Shown: positions 1 through 5,601 of the stretch, one piece after another
Layout: each line of letters begins with the position of its first letter
Numbering within the stretch: position 1 is the first letter of the stretch
NCBI GenBank assembly: GCA_937930265.1
Contig: CALGLI010000396.1
Coordinates: 1-5,778, forward strand
Origin: an uncultured Veillonella sp.
Lineage (GTDB): Bacteria; Bacillota; Negativicutes; Veillonellales; Veillonellaceae
Direction of reading: 5' to 3'
Length of the DNA stretch: 5,778 bases
Program-made: the position numbers and the translations under genes
Notes under the pieces: generated by a model
The model's input: the letters and a program-made list of their open reading frames with translations, nothing else
Databases searched by the model: none
Told to the model about the DNA's origin: nothing

Positions 1-452
1 AAGTAGGCAATGTTATTCTTGAAGATGATGTAGAAATTGGCTCTTGCACTACTATCGACAATGCTACAATGGGATCTACCTTGGTACGCCGCGGTACCAA
101 AATTGACAATCTTGTTCACCTTGGCCACAATGTTGAGATTGGAGAAGATTGTTTCTTGATTGCACAGGTTGGGATTGCAGGTAGTACAAAATGTGGTAAC
201 CATGTTATCTTTGCGGGTCAAACTGGTTGTACGGGACATATTACGATTGGTGACAATGTTACCTTTGCAGGGAAAACGGGTATTACAGGGAATGTGCCGT
301 CTAATGGACTATATGCTGGTTTCCCTATGCGACCACATAAGGAATGGTTGAAATTGGCGGCTTATGAAAGTCGATTACCAGATATGGTAAAACAGTTAAA
401 AGCATTAGAAAAAGAAGTAGCTGTATTGCAAGCTAAATTAGAAGATAAATAG
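1..452 (+). CDS. lpxD: UDP-3-O-(3-hydroxyacyl)glucosamine N-acyltransferase LpxD, C-terminal part (5' truncated by window)
   Basis: LpxD transfers a 3-hydroxyacyl chain from acyl-ACP to the 2-amino group of UDP-3-O-acyl-glucosamine, the third lipid A step, in the cytoplasm. The reading frame is open from the left edge (first whole codon at position 3) to TAG at 450-452, so the ATG at 69 is internal. What remains is 149 codons of left-handed beta-helix followed by the C-terminal helices. Visible family signatures are EIGSCTTIDNATMG near the start, KIDNLVHLGHNVEIG, and VGIAGSTKCG. The His in LGHNVEIG (codon 126-128) matches the catalytic His239 of the E. coli enzyme. A second His in TGHITIG (codon 237-239) lies 37 residues later, the same spacing as E. 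coli His276. The last 25 or so residues (MVKQLKALEKEVAVLQAKLEDK region) look like an amphipathic helix or short coiled coil, as expected at the LpxD C-terminus. The N-terminal uridine-binding domain lies outside the window. Confidence 0.95.
   Translation, partial: VGNVILEDDVEIGSCTTIDNATMGSTLVRRGTKIDNLVHLGHNVEIGEDCFLIAQVGIAGSTKCGNHVIFAGQTGCTGHITIGDNVTFAGKTGITGNVPSNGLYAGFPMRPHKEWLKLAAYESRLPDMVKQLKALEKEVAVLQAKLEDK
150..311 (+). repeat. Three imperfect 54-bp units inside lpxD, each one beta-helix coil
   Basis: Units at 150-203, 204-257 and 258-311 each encode 18 residues and line up without gaps. Cores are IAQVGIAG, AGQTGCTG and AGKTGITG. Units two and three are also close at the DNA level (GTTATCTTTGCGGGTCAAAC against GTTACCTTTGCAGGGAAAAC). 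Eighteen residues is one full turn of the left-handed beta-helix, so this is protein architecture and not a mobile or regulatory repeat. The second catalytic-region His falls in unit two; the matching position is Ser in unit one and Asn in unit three. Confidence 0.6.
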
Positions 453-460
453 GTGTAACT

Positions 461-1375
461 ATGTTATATACCTGTATGAAATTATTCAGTGCTATCCTAT
501 GTGCTTTGCCATATCGAGTACAATATGGTATTGGGTACCTATTAGGACAATTAGGTTGGCTCTTCACACCAAGTAATCGAAAACGATTGGCTATTGGACA
601 GATTTTATTCTGCCGCATTACAGATGATCCTGTAGAGGCAAAACGAATTGCAAAAGCTAGTGTCACACGATTTGGTCGCATGATCGTGGATGTGCTTCGG
701 TATCCTGAAATTAAAGATGGTAAGTATAAAGAGATGTTCACCATGGATGGTCGTGAATATTTGGAAGCTGCTAAAGAAGATGGAAAAGGTGCTATTATTA
801 TCGCTCTCCATAGTGGAAACTGGGAATTACTAGGAGGCATTTTAGCATCGGAAGGCTATCCTTTGATTTCAGTAGCCATGCAACAACAAGGTGATGCGGA
901 CAAATTTATCAATGAATATCGTGAGCTTATGAAACAACATGTAACCTATAAAACGGGTGTTCGTGAAATGGTGAAAGAATTACAACAAGGTTCCTTCATT
1001 GGTCTTATTATGGACCAAGATCCAGGCGACAAAGGTCAGTTAGTGCCATTTTTTGGCTACGAAACCTTGACACCTGTAGGTCCTGCAGCGATGGCTCGCA
1101 TGCAAGATGTACCGATTATTCCGATTACTATTCGTTTTAATGAATATACTGAAACACACGAAATTACTGTACATTCTCCTGTATATGCTGAAAAAACAGA
1201 GGAGCGTAAACGTGATATTGCTGTTACATTGACAATGCTCAATGAATGGCTAGAAGATTATATTAGACGATATCCAGAAGATTGGTTCTGGCTCCATAAC
1301 CGTTGGAAATGGACACGTCGTTTTTATGGTGATACCATAGAAGTACCACCAGATGTAATGAACCAAAAACTGTAG
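461..1375 (+). CDS. lpxL: Lipid A late acyltransferase, LpxL/HtrB family
   Basis: This 304-residue protein matches the usual length (about 300) of the family that adds secondary acyl chains to the hydroxyl of lipid A's 3-hydroxyacyl groups at the inner face of the inner membrane. The catalytic HX4(D/E) motif is HSGNWE with His117 and Glu122. Other conserved blocks are MDQDPGD (184-190), PFFGYETLTPVGPA (196-209), and PEDWFWLHNRWK (272-283), the family's C-terminal W.H.R.K signature. An N-terminal hydrophobic stretch at about residues 7-36 probably anchors the protein in the membrane. The ATG at 461 is preferred because AGGTG (451-455) sits 5 nt upstream; the in-frame ATG at 476 has no such signal. 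It starts 8 bp after the lpxD stop, so it is cotranscribed. The family is clear. Which acyl position it modifies (LpxL-like or LpxM-like) cannot be told from sequence alone. Remote relatives acylate other glycolipids, but the neighbours make lipid A the obvious substrate. Confidence 0.88.
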   Translation: MLYTCMKLFSAILCALPYRVQYGIGYLLGQLGWLFTPSNRKRLAIGQILFCRITDDPVEAKRIAKASVTRFGRMIVDVLRYPEIKDGKYKEMFTMDGREYLEAAKEDGKGAIIIALHSGNWELLGGILASEGYPLISVAMQQQGDADKFINEYRELMKQHVTYKTGVREMVKELQQGSFIGLIMDQDPGDKGQLVPFFGYETLTPVGPAAMARMQDVPIIPITIRFNEYTETHEITVHSPVYAEKTEERKRDIAVTLTMLNEWLEDYIRRYPEDWFWLHNRWKWTRRFYGDTIEVPPDVMNQKL

Positions 1376-1384
1376 AAAGGAGGT
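1376..1384 (+). promoter_or_regulatory. Ribosome binding site of lpxC
   Basis: AAAGGAGGT is nearly the full complement of the 16S rRNA 3' end. It begins directly after the TAG stop of the acyltransferase gene and ends 4 nt before the lpxC ATG at 1389. It fixes that start and is one of the strongest such sites in the window. Confidence 0.85.
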
Positions 1385-1388
1385 CCTT

Positions 1389-2219
1389 ATGAAACAACAA
1401 ACAATTAGTAAAGCCATTAGCTACGAAGGAGATGGGTTGCACAGTGGTTTACCTGTGAAAATGCGTATCTTACCTGGTGAGCCAAATACAGGGATTACCT
1501 TTGTCCGCACAGATTTACCAGGTACTCCTTCTGTGAAAGCAGACATTTGTAATGTTACGAATACAATGCGTGCTACCACTTTAGAAGATGGAGATGCAAA
1601 AGTATTTACGGTAGAACATATTTTAGCAGCTTTCTATGGTATGGCAATTGATAACTGTATCATCGAGTTGAACTCACCAGAACCTCCGATAGCAGATGGT
1701 GGCTCAGCCACATTTGTACAGCTTATCAAAGAGGCAGGCATTGTAGAACAAGAGGTAGATCGCCGTGTGTATACTGTGAAAAAATCTCATGGTATCTATG
1801 AAGAAGACAAGTTTATCATCATTCGTCCTTATGATGGATTCCGAGTGACTTTTACAAGTATTAATAGTCATCCCATGTTAGGTACGCAACATGCGGATTA
1901 TGAAATTAATCCTAATGTGTTTGCCACAGAAATTGCACCAGCTAGAACCATTGGTTTCACGAAAGAAATCGAACAATTGCAAGCTATGGGTTTGGCACAA
2001 GGTGGTTCTATTGAGAATGTTATTGTTTATGATGAAACAACATGTTTATCAAAGTTAAACTTTCCAGATGAATTGGTTCGTCATAAAATATTAGACATTT
2101 TGGGAGATTTATTTTTAATAGGTCATTTAAAAGGACATATTATTGCTGTAAAATCAAGCCACAATTTAAACTCTAGATTAAGTCGAGAAATTGTAAAAGA
2201 AATGCAAGAGGAGGTATAA
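1389..2219 (+). CDS. lpxC: UDP-3-O-acyl-N-acetylglucosamine deacetylase LpxC
   Basis: LpxC is the zinc hydrolase that removes the acetyl group from UDP-3-O-acyl-GlcNAc, the first committed step of lipid A synthesis, in the cytoplasm. The 276 residues are somewhat shorter than E. coli LpxC (305) but cover both domains. The zinc ligands are visible: His77 in TVEHILAAF, and His232 and Asp236 in ELVRHKILDILGD. Glu76 is the expected general base. Lys233, Asp240 and His258 (SSHNLN) match the remaining active-site residues of the E. coli enzyme. Thr187 in APARTIGF matches E. coli Thr191, but the next residue is Ile188 where E. coli has Phe192. The central motif reads NSHPMLGTQ, where E. coli has DFDHP. 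The gene starts 13 bp after the acyltransferase stop. Its last codons (Glu-Glu-Val) contain the ribosome binding site of fabZ, which starts 1 bp after the stop. Identification is firm; the residue differences look like lineage variation rather than loss of function. Confidence 0.97.
   Translation: MKQQTISKAISYEGDGLHSGLPVKMRILPGEPNTGITFVRTDLPGTPSVKADICNVTNTMRATTLEDGDAKVFTVEHILAAFYGMAIDNCIIELNSPEPPIADGGSATFVQLIKEAGIVEQEVDRRVYTVKKSHGIYEEDKFIIIRPYDGFRVTFTSINSHPMLGTQHADYEINPNVFATEIAPARTIGFTKEIEQLQAMGLAQGGSIENVIVYDETTCLSKLNFPDELVRHKILDILGDLFLIGHLKGHIIAVKSSHNLNSRLSREIVKEMQEEV
2207..2215 (+). promoter_or_regulatory. Ribosome binding site of fabZ, inside the lpxC coding end
   Basis: AGAGGAGGT overlaps the last Glu-Glu-Val codons of lpxC and lies 5 nt before the fabZ ATG at 2221. 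With only 1 bp between the genes, ribosomes finishing lpxC sit on this site, so translational coupling is likely (inference). Confidence 0.8.
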
Positions 2220-2220
2220 C

Positions 2221-2655
2221 ATGATTCTCACAGTTGAAGAAATTATGGAGATTCTACCACACCGTTATCCGTTTTTATTGGTGGATCGCATTGTTGAAAT
2301 GGAACCAATGAAACGGGCTGTTGGTATAAAAAATTGCACTTTCAATGAGCCACATTTTATGGGACACTTCCCAGGTAACCCTGTGATGCCGGGAGTGTTG
2401 ATTACAGAAGCGATTGCACAAGTGGGTGGTATCGCTCTTTTGTACCCAGAAGAAAATCGTGGTCTAACACCAATGTTTACAGGTATTGATAAAGTGCGAT
2501 TCCGTCACCCAGTGAAACCAGGCGACCAAGTTCGCATGGAGGCTGATGTGGTGAAAATTAAAGGCCGTATGGGTAAAGTAGAAGGTCGTGCCTATGTAGG
2601 AGATAAATTGGTGGCAAGTGGTGAATACATGTTCGCCCTAGTAAAACCAGAATAA
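2221..2655 (+). CDS. fabZ: 3-hydroxyacyl-[acyl-carrier-protein] dehydratase FabZ
   Basis: FabZ dehydrates 3-hydroxyacyl-ACP to trans-2-enoyl-ACP during fatty acid elongation, acting as a cytoplasmic hot-dog-fold oligomer. The 144 residues match the family length. The N-terminal signature LPHRYPFLLVDRI is at 12-24. The catalytic motif HFMGHFPGNPVMPGVLITEA carries His49 and, 14 residues later, Glu63, the His/Glu pair known for FabZ. The block TGIDKVRFRHPVKPGD (87-102) is also typical. FabZ draws on the 3-hydroxyacyl-ACP pool that LpxA and LpxD also use, which explains its common position between lpxC and lpxA. This arrangement lets one transcript set the balance between phospholipid and lipid A synthesis (inference). 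FabA is unlikely because the protein is short and has the Glu rather than Asp catalytic residue. Confidence 0.97.
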   Translation: MILTVEEIMEILPHRYPFLLVDRIVEMEPMKRAVGIKNCTFNEPHFMGHFPGNPVMPGVLITEAIAQVGGIALLYPEENRGLTPMFTGIDKVRFRHPVKPGDQVRMEADVVKIKGRMGKVEGRAYVGDKLVASGEYMFALVKPE

Positions 2656-2667
2656 TTATCAAAATGT

Positions 2668-2673
2668 AAGGAG
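2668..2673 (+). promoter_or_regulatory. Ribosome binding site of lpxA, deciding its start
   Basis: AAGGAG lies in the 26-bp fabZ-lpxA spacer, 8 nt before the ATG at 2682. The in-frame GTG at 2673 begins on the last G of this site and so cannot be served by it. Confidence 0.8.
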
Positions 2674-2681
2674 TGACACAG

Positions 2682-3494
2682 ATGATCGTAGTTGGCATGG
2701 AAAATGCAACATCTGAAATTCATAGTACTGCAGTCATACATCCAGATGCGAAGATTGGTAAGAATGTTATTATTGGTCCTGGTGCAGTCATTGGAGAACA
2801 TGTCGAAATCGGAGATGGGACTAAAATCGGAGCCAATGTAGTCATTGGTGGATGGACGACAATCGGTAAAAATAATGAATTATTCCCAGGTTGTGCCATT
2901 GGTTTAGAACCGCAAGATTTAAAATTTAAAGGCGAAAAAAGTTATTGCGTTATTGGCGATAATACGGTGGTTCGCGAATTTGTAACCATCAGTCGTGCTA
3001 CTGGTGAAGGGGAAGAAACCCGCATCGGTAATAATTGTTTGTTCCAAGCGTGTACTCATGTGGCCCATAACTGTATCGTTGGTAATAATGTGATTATGAG
3101 TAACTGCGCAGGTCTTGCAGGTCATGTGATTGTAGAAGATCGTGTTGTCATTGGAGGCATAGCCGGGGTCCATCAATTTGTAAAAATTGGCCGTAATGCT
3201 ATGGTTGGTGGTATGGCGAAAGTTGTACAAGATATCCCTCCTTATGTCATTGCGGATGGACAACCTGCACATGTGATTGGACTAAACTCTGTAGGGCTAG
3301 CTCGTGCTGGCGTATCTGAAGAAGTGCGCCGTGAATTGAAGAAAGCATTTCGTATTATTTACCGCAGCGGATATAGTTTATCTAAAGCTATTGAGGAAAT
3401 GGAATTGAACCTAACATCCTCTGTTGAGATTGAACATATGCTACGTTTCTTGCGCAATGCAGATCGTGGTATCATGCGCGTACGCAGAGATTAA
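2682..3494 (+). CDS. lpxA: Acyl-ACP--UDP-N-acetylglucosamine O-acyltransferase LpxA
   Basis: LpxA starts lipid A synthesis by moving a 3-hydroxyacyl chain from ACP to the 3-OH of UDP-GlcNAc; it is a cytoplasmic trimer. From the ATG at 2682 the protein has 270 residues, close to the usual 255-265. About ten hexapeptide-repeat turns fill residues 12-185 (for example IHPDAKIG, VIIGPGAVIG, VEIGDGTKIG). Family signatures include EPQDLKF, the catalytic His129 in THVAHNCIVG (E. coli His125), LAGHV, GGIAGVHQF, VVQDIPPYVIADG, and the C-terminal helical domain with RIIYRSG and RGIMR. Gly177 in AMVGG matches E. coli Gly173, the residue that sets acyl chain length; Gly there leaves room for a long chain. 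The start has a few extra residues (MIVVGMENATSE) before the first repeat. ATG 2697 is possible but 23 nt from the ribosome site. The gene follows fabZ closely and is the last before a terminator. Confidence 0.96.
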   Translation: MIVVGMENATSEIHSTAVIHPDAKIGKNVIIGPGAVIGEHVEIGDGTKIGANVVIGGWTTIGKNNELFPGCAIGLEPQDLKFKGEKSYCVIGDNTVVREFVTISRATGEGEETRIGNNCLFQACTHVAHNCIVGNNVIMSNCAGLAGHVIVEDRVVIGGIAGVHQFVKIGRNAMVGGMAKVVQDIPPYVIADGQPAHVIGLNSVGLARAGVSEEVRRELKKAFRIIYRSGYSLSKAIEEMELNLTSSVEIEHMLRFLRNADRGIMRVRRD

Positions 3495-3505
3495 TATGGC
3501 ATTCG

Positions 3506-3552
3506 AATACATGGTGAAAGCATAGGACATATGCTTTTATCATGTATTTTTT
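3506..3552 (+). terminator. Intrinsic terminator after lpxA
   Basis: The left arm AATACATGGTGAAAGCATA (3506-3524) pairs over all 19 positions, two of them G-U, with the right arm TATGCTTTTATCATGTATT (3530-3548). They enclose a 5-nt GGACA loop. Six T residues at 3547-3552 follow, overlapping the end of the stem. It starts 11 bp after the lpxA stop. The stem is long but AT-rich, so read-through may be partial. There is no A-run on the left side, so it should work only for plus-strand transcripts. Confidence 0.85.
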
Positions 3553-3566
3553 ATTGCGAACTTTCA

Positions 3567-3595
3567 TGCCATTTGTGCCCTTTATGTGGTATAAT
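3567..3595 (+). promoter_or_regulatory. Probable sigma-70-type promoter for lpxI-lpxB-msbA (extended -10)
   Basis: TGGTATAAT at 3587-3595 is a perfect extended -10 element (TG, one base, then TATAAT at 3590-3595). The -35 position at a 17-bp spacer would be TGCCAT (3567-3572), a poor match to TTGACA, which extended -10 promoters often tolerate. Transcription would start near 3602-3603, giving a leader of about 35 nt before the lpxI ATG. A second TATAAT at 3611-3616 has no supporting -35. The location, directly after a terminator and before a closely packed gene group, strengthens the call. Confidence 0.72.
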
Positions 3596-3627
3596 ATAGA
3601 TTAGGATTTTTATAATTAAAAGTTAGT

Positions 3628-3633
3628 GGGAGG
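3628..3633 (+). promoter_or_regulatory. Ribosome binding site of lpxI, deciding its start
   Basis: GGGAGG ends 4 nt before the ATG at 3638. The in-frame GTG at 3626 overlaps this site, so the ATG is the true start; it also gives the expected N-terminus MAKVGLIAGVGNLP. Confidence 0.75.
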
Positions 3634-3637
3634 CGTT

Positions 3638-4462
3638 ATGGCGAAAGTAGGATTGATTGCAGGGGTTGGTAATCTGCCAGTTGAATTTATGCGAGCGGCC
3701 CAACATGAAGGCTATGAAGTTGTGGTCATATCTGTTGTGACAGATGGTGCTCCAGAATTACAAGCAGAGGCCGATGCATACTACCAAATCAGCGTCTTTA
3801 AATCAGATACAGTGATTAAAACGTTCCTCAAAGAGGGCGTCACGGATGTGACAATGTTAGGTAAGGTGACAAAGGAACATCTCTATAAAAAGATAACAAC
3901 CATACCAGATATGCGTACCATCAAATTATTGAATCGTTTGCGCAATCGTAAAGATGATACCATTATGTTGGCCATCGTAGAAGAATTAGAAAAAGAAGGC
4001 CTCGCTGTAGCGGATCAAACCAAATACATGAGATCTCTTATGCCGCCAATAGGTGTGATGACGAATCGACAACCAACAGAGGTAGAGCAACTAGATATTA
4101 CATTTGGATTTACCTTAGCCAAACAAATGGGGGCTCTTGATATTGGTCAAACTGTAGTGGTGAAAGAACAAGCAGCGATGGCCATCGAAGCCATTGAAGG
4201 GACAGATGAGTGTATCAAGCGTGGCGGTGTATTAGGTCGTGAAGGGGCAGTGGTTGTAAAAACCGCAAAGCCTAACCAAGATGTTCGATTTGATGTACCT
4301 GCAGTAGGTATGAAAACCTTAGAATCTATGATTAGCAGTAACTGTAAGGTACTAGCTATGGAAGCAAAGCGGACAATTTTTGTTGAGCAAGCAGCAGTAT
4401 TGCAAAAAGCAAATGAATTAGGTATCGTAATCTGTGCCGTAGAAGGACCAGATGAGGAGTAA
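3638..4462 (+). CDS. lpxI: UDP-2,3-diacylglucosamine diphosphatase LpxI (DUF1009 family)
   Basis: LpxI hydrolyses UDP-2,3-diacylglucosamine to lipid X and UMP, supplying one of the two substrates of LpxB. It is unrelated to the LpxH metallophosphoesterase of E. coli and was first characterised in Caulobacter. The protein has 274 residues, in line with the family (about 270-285). Recognisable features are the N-terminal GLIAGVGNLP, LGKVTKEHLY (74-83), a middle block RNRKDDTIMLAIVEELEKEG (102-121), and the C-terminal signature GGVLGREGAVVVKTAKPNQD (196-215) followed by RFDVPAVG. Asp219 in RFDVP is probably the conserved catalytic Asp described for the Caulobacter enzyme (matched from memory). 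The gene opens the second transcription unit, behind its own promoter, and its final Glu-Glu codons hold the ribosome site of lpxB, which starts 2 bp after its stop. The position directly before lpxB fits the biochemistry exactly. No LpxH-like gene is present in the window. Confidence 0.93.
   Translation: MAKVGLIAGVGNLPVEFMRAAQHEGYEVVVISVVTDGAPELQAEADAYYQISVFKSDTVIKTFLKEGVTDVTMLGKVTKEHLYKKITTIPDMRTIKLLNRLRNRKDDTIMLAIVEELEKEGLAVADQTKYMRSLMPPIGVMTNRQPTEVEQLDITFGFTLAKQMGALDIGQTVVVKEQAAMAIEAIEGTDECIKRGGVLGREGAVVVKTAKPNQDVRFDVPAVGMKTLESMISSNCKVLAMEAKRTIFVEQAAVLQKANELGIVICAVEGPDEE
4454..4459 (+). promoter_or_regulatory. Ribosome binding site of lpxB, inside the lpxI coding end
   Basis: GAGGAG encodes the last two Glu codons of lpxI and lies 5 nt before the lpxB ATG at 4465. 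The stop and start are 2 bp apart (TAAGTATG), which favours translational coupling. Confidence 0.75.
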
Positions 4463-4464
4463 GT

Positions 4465-5601
4465 ATGAAGATTATGTTTTCTGCTGGTGAAGCATCAGGA
4501 GATACGCATGGTGCCAGTGTGGCGAAAGCTTTATTGGAGAAATATCCAGAAGCACAGCTATTTGGTATGGGCGGAGACTTGATGAAACAAGCTGGTGTGG
4601 ATATTATCTATGATATTCAGCAACTAGGATTCATCGGTATCGTTGAAATAGTAAAACATTTACCTACTTTTTTTAAACTTCGCAGTTTCTTAAAAGAAGC
4701 TATGCTACGAGAAAAGCCAGATGTGTTAGTGTGTATCGACTATCCAGGGTTTAACATGAAGTTAGCTAAGGTGGCAAAAGAATTGCATATACCAGTGGTG
4801 TACTATATTGCACCTACCATCTGGGCGTGGAATAAAGGCCGTGGCAAAGATATTGCTAAAACGGTGACAAAAGTAGCTTCTATTTTCCCTTTTGAAGCAG
4901 AGGCATACCGTGAATTTGGTGTAGATGTGGAATTTGTAGGAAATCCCTTAGTGGATATTGTACATCCTACTATGTCTGTTGAAGCAACGCTTGCTCATTT
5001 TGGTGCAGAGGCAACGAGCCGTAATATTCTTCTGATGCCAGGTAGCCGTAAACAAGAAGTAGAAGGCTTGCTACCGACTATGTTGGCAGCGGCTGAACGG
5101 TTATATGAGAATCACCAAGATTTAAAATTTTTCTTGCCGAGAGCTCATACCATACCAAGAGAAGATATTGATCGAATTTTACAAAGCTATTCTGTGCCAG
5201 TAACTGTTACAGAAGGCTATAACTATGATTTGATGCAGATTTGTACAGCCTGTGTGGCTGCCTCTGGAACAGCGACCTTGGAAACGGCATTAATGAATGT
5301 ACCTACGGTGTTGATTTATAAAGTAGCGTCTATTACGTATGGAATTGGTAAACTATTGGTAAAAATTGACCATATTGGACTACCTAATATTATGGCAAAA
5401 CGACGTATTATTCCTGAGTTATTACAGGGGGATGTAACGCCAGAAAATGTAGAACGAGAACTAGCTAATATCTTAGATGATGGTGCGGTTTATACGCAGA
5501 TGAAAGCTGATTTAGCACAAGTGAAAGTAGAATTAGGGGCACCAGGGGCGGTGCAGCGTGTAGCTGATGTCATTGCATCAGTAGCAATGAAGGAGGCATA
5601 A
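4465..5601 (+). CDS. lpxB: Lipid-A-disaccharide synthase LpxB
   Basis: LpxB (glycosyltransferase family 19) condenses lipid X with UDP-2,3-diacylglucosamine to form the beta-1,6-linked tetraacyl disaccharide 1-phosphate, at the cytoplasmic face of the inner membrane. The 378 residues match the family (about 380). Motifs in order: SAGEASGDTHGA at 6-17 (N-terminal signature), FGMGG (33-37), LGFIGIVEI (54-62), and CIDYPGFN (90-97) with Asp92 matching the conserved catalytic-site Asp of other LpxB proteins. Next come YYIAPTIWAWNKGR (113-126), FPFE (141-144), FVGNPLVD (157-164), LLMPGSRKQEVE (189-200), ASGTATLETAL (266-276) and LPNIMAKRRIIPELLQ (306-321). The stretch LPTFFKLRSFLKEAML (66-81) probably forms the membrane-associating hydrophobic region. 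The gene lies between lpxI, which makes its substrate, and an exporter gene whose ATG follows the stop with no gap. No truncation or missing motif is seen. Confidence 0.97.
   Translation: MKIMFSAGEASGDTHGASVAKALLEKYPEAQLFGMGGDLMKQAGVDIIYDIQQLGFIGIVEIVKHLPTFFKLRSFLKEAMLREKPDVLVCIDYPGFNMKLAKVAKELHIPVVYYIAPTIWAWNKGRGKDIAKTVTKVASIFPFEAEAYREFGVDVEFVGNPLVDIVHPTMSVEATLAHFGAEATSRNILLMPGSRKQEVEGLLPTMLAAAERLYENHQDLKFFLPRAHTIPREDIDRILQSYSVPVTVTEGYNYDLMQICTACVAASGTATLETALMNVPTVLIYKVASITYGIGKLLVKIDHIGLPNIMAKRRIIPELLQGDVTPENVERELANILDDGAVYTQMKADLAQVKVELGAPGAVQRVADVIASVAMKEA
5590..5596 (+). promoter_or_regulatory. Ribosome binding site of the msbA-like gene, inside the lpxB coding end
   Basis: AAGGAGG overlaps the final lpxB codons and lies 5 nt before the ATG at 5602. 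The lpxB stop and the next start are directly adjacent (TAAATG). Confidence 0.8.

Noticed and set aside
69..452. A complete 127-residue gene starting at ATG 69
   Set aside because: The frame is open to the left edge and the upstream codons read as typical LpxD beta-helix (VEIGSCTTIDNAT), so this ATG is internal to a truncated lpxD.
433..840. A 135-residue minus-strand reading frame over the start of the acyltransferase gene
   Set aside because: It lies opposite a gene with clear catalytic motifs, lacks recognisable domains or a convincing ribosome site, and looks like a shadow frame. The same applies to minus-strand frames at 605-811, 1057-1242, 2592-2801, 2919-3272 and 5490-5690.
3501..3508. 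The palindrome ATTCGAAT as a possible operator
   Set aside because: Only 8 bp, overlaps the base of the terminator stem, lies about 80 bp upstream of the -10 element, and matches no operator I can name with confidence.
3496..3572. A 7-bp inverted repeat (ATGGCAT at 3496-3502, ATGCCAT at 3566-3572) flanking the terminator
   Set aside because: Too short and too widely spaced to be significant; the match does not extend, and it probably arises by chance in AT-rich DNA.
3611..3616. A second TATAAT as an alternative -10 for lpxI
   Set aside because: No acceptable -35 at 16-18 bp and no extended -10 TG; the element at 3590-3595 is clearly better.
3602..3637. A riboswitch or attenuator in the lpxI leader
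   Set aside because: The predicted leader is only about 35 nt and shows no convincing hairpin, too short for known riboswitch classes.
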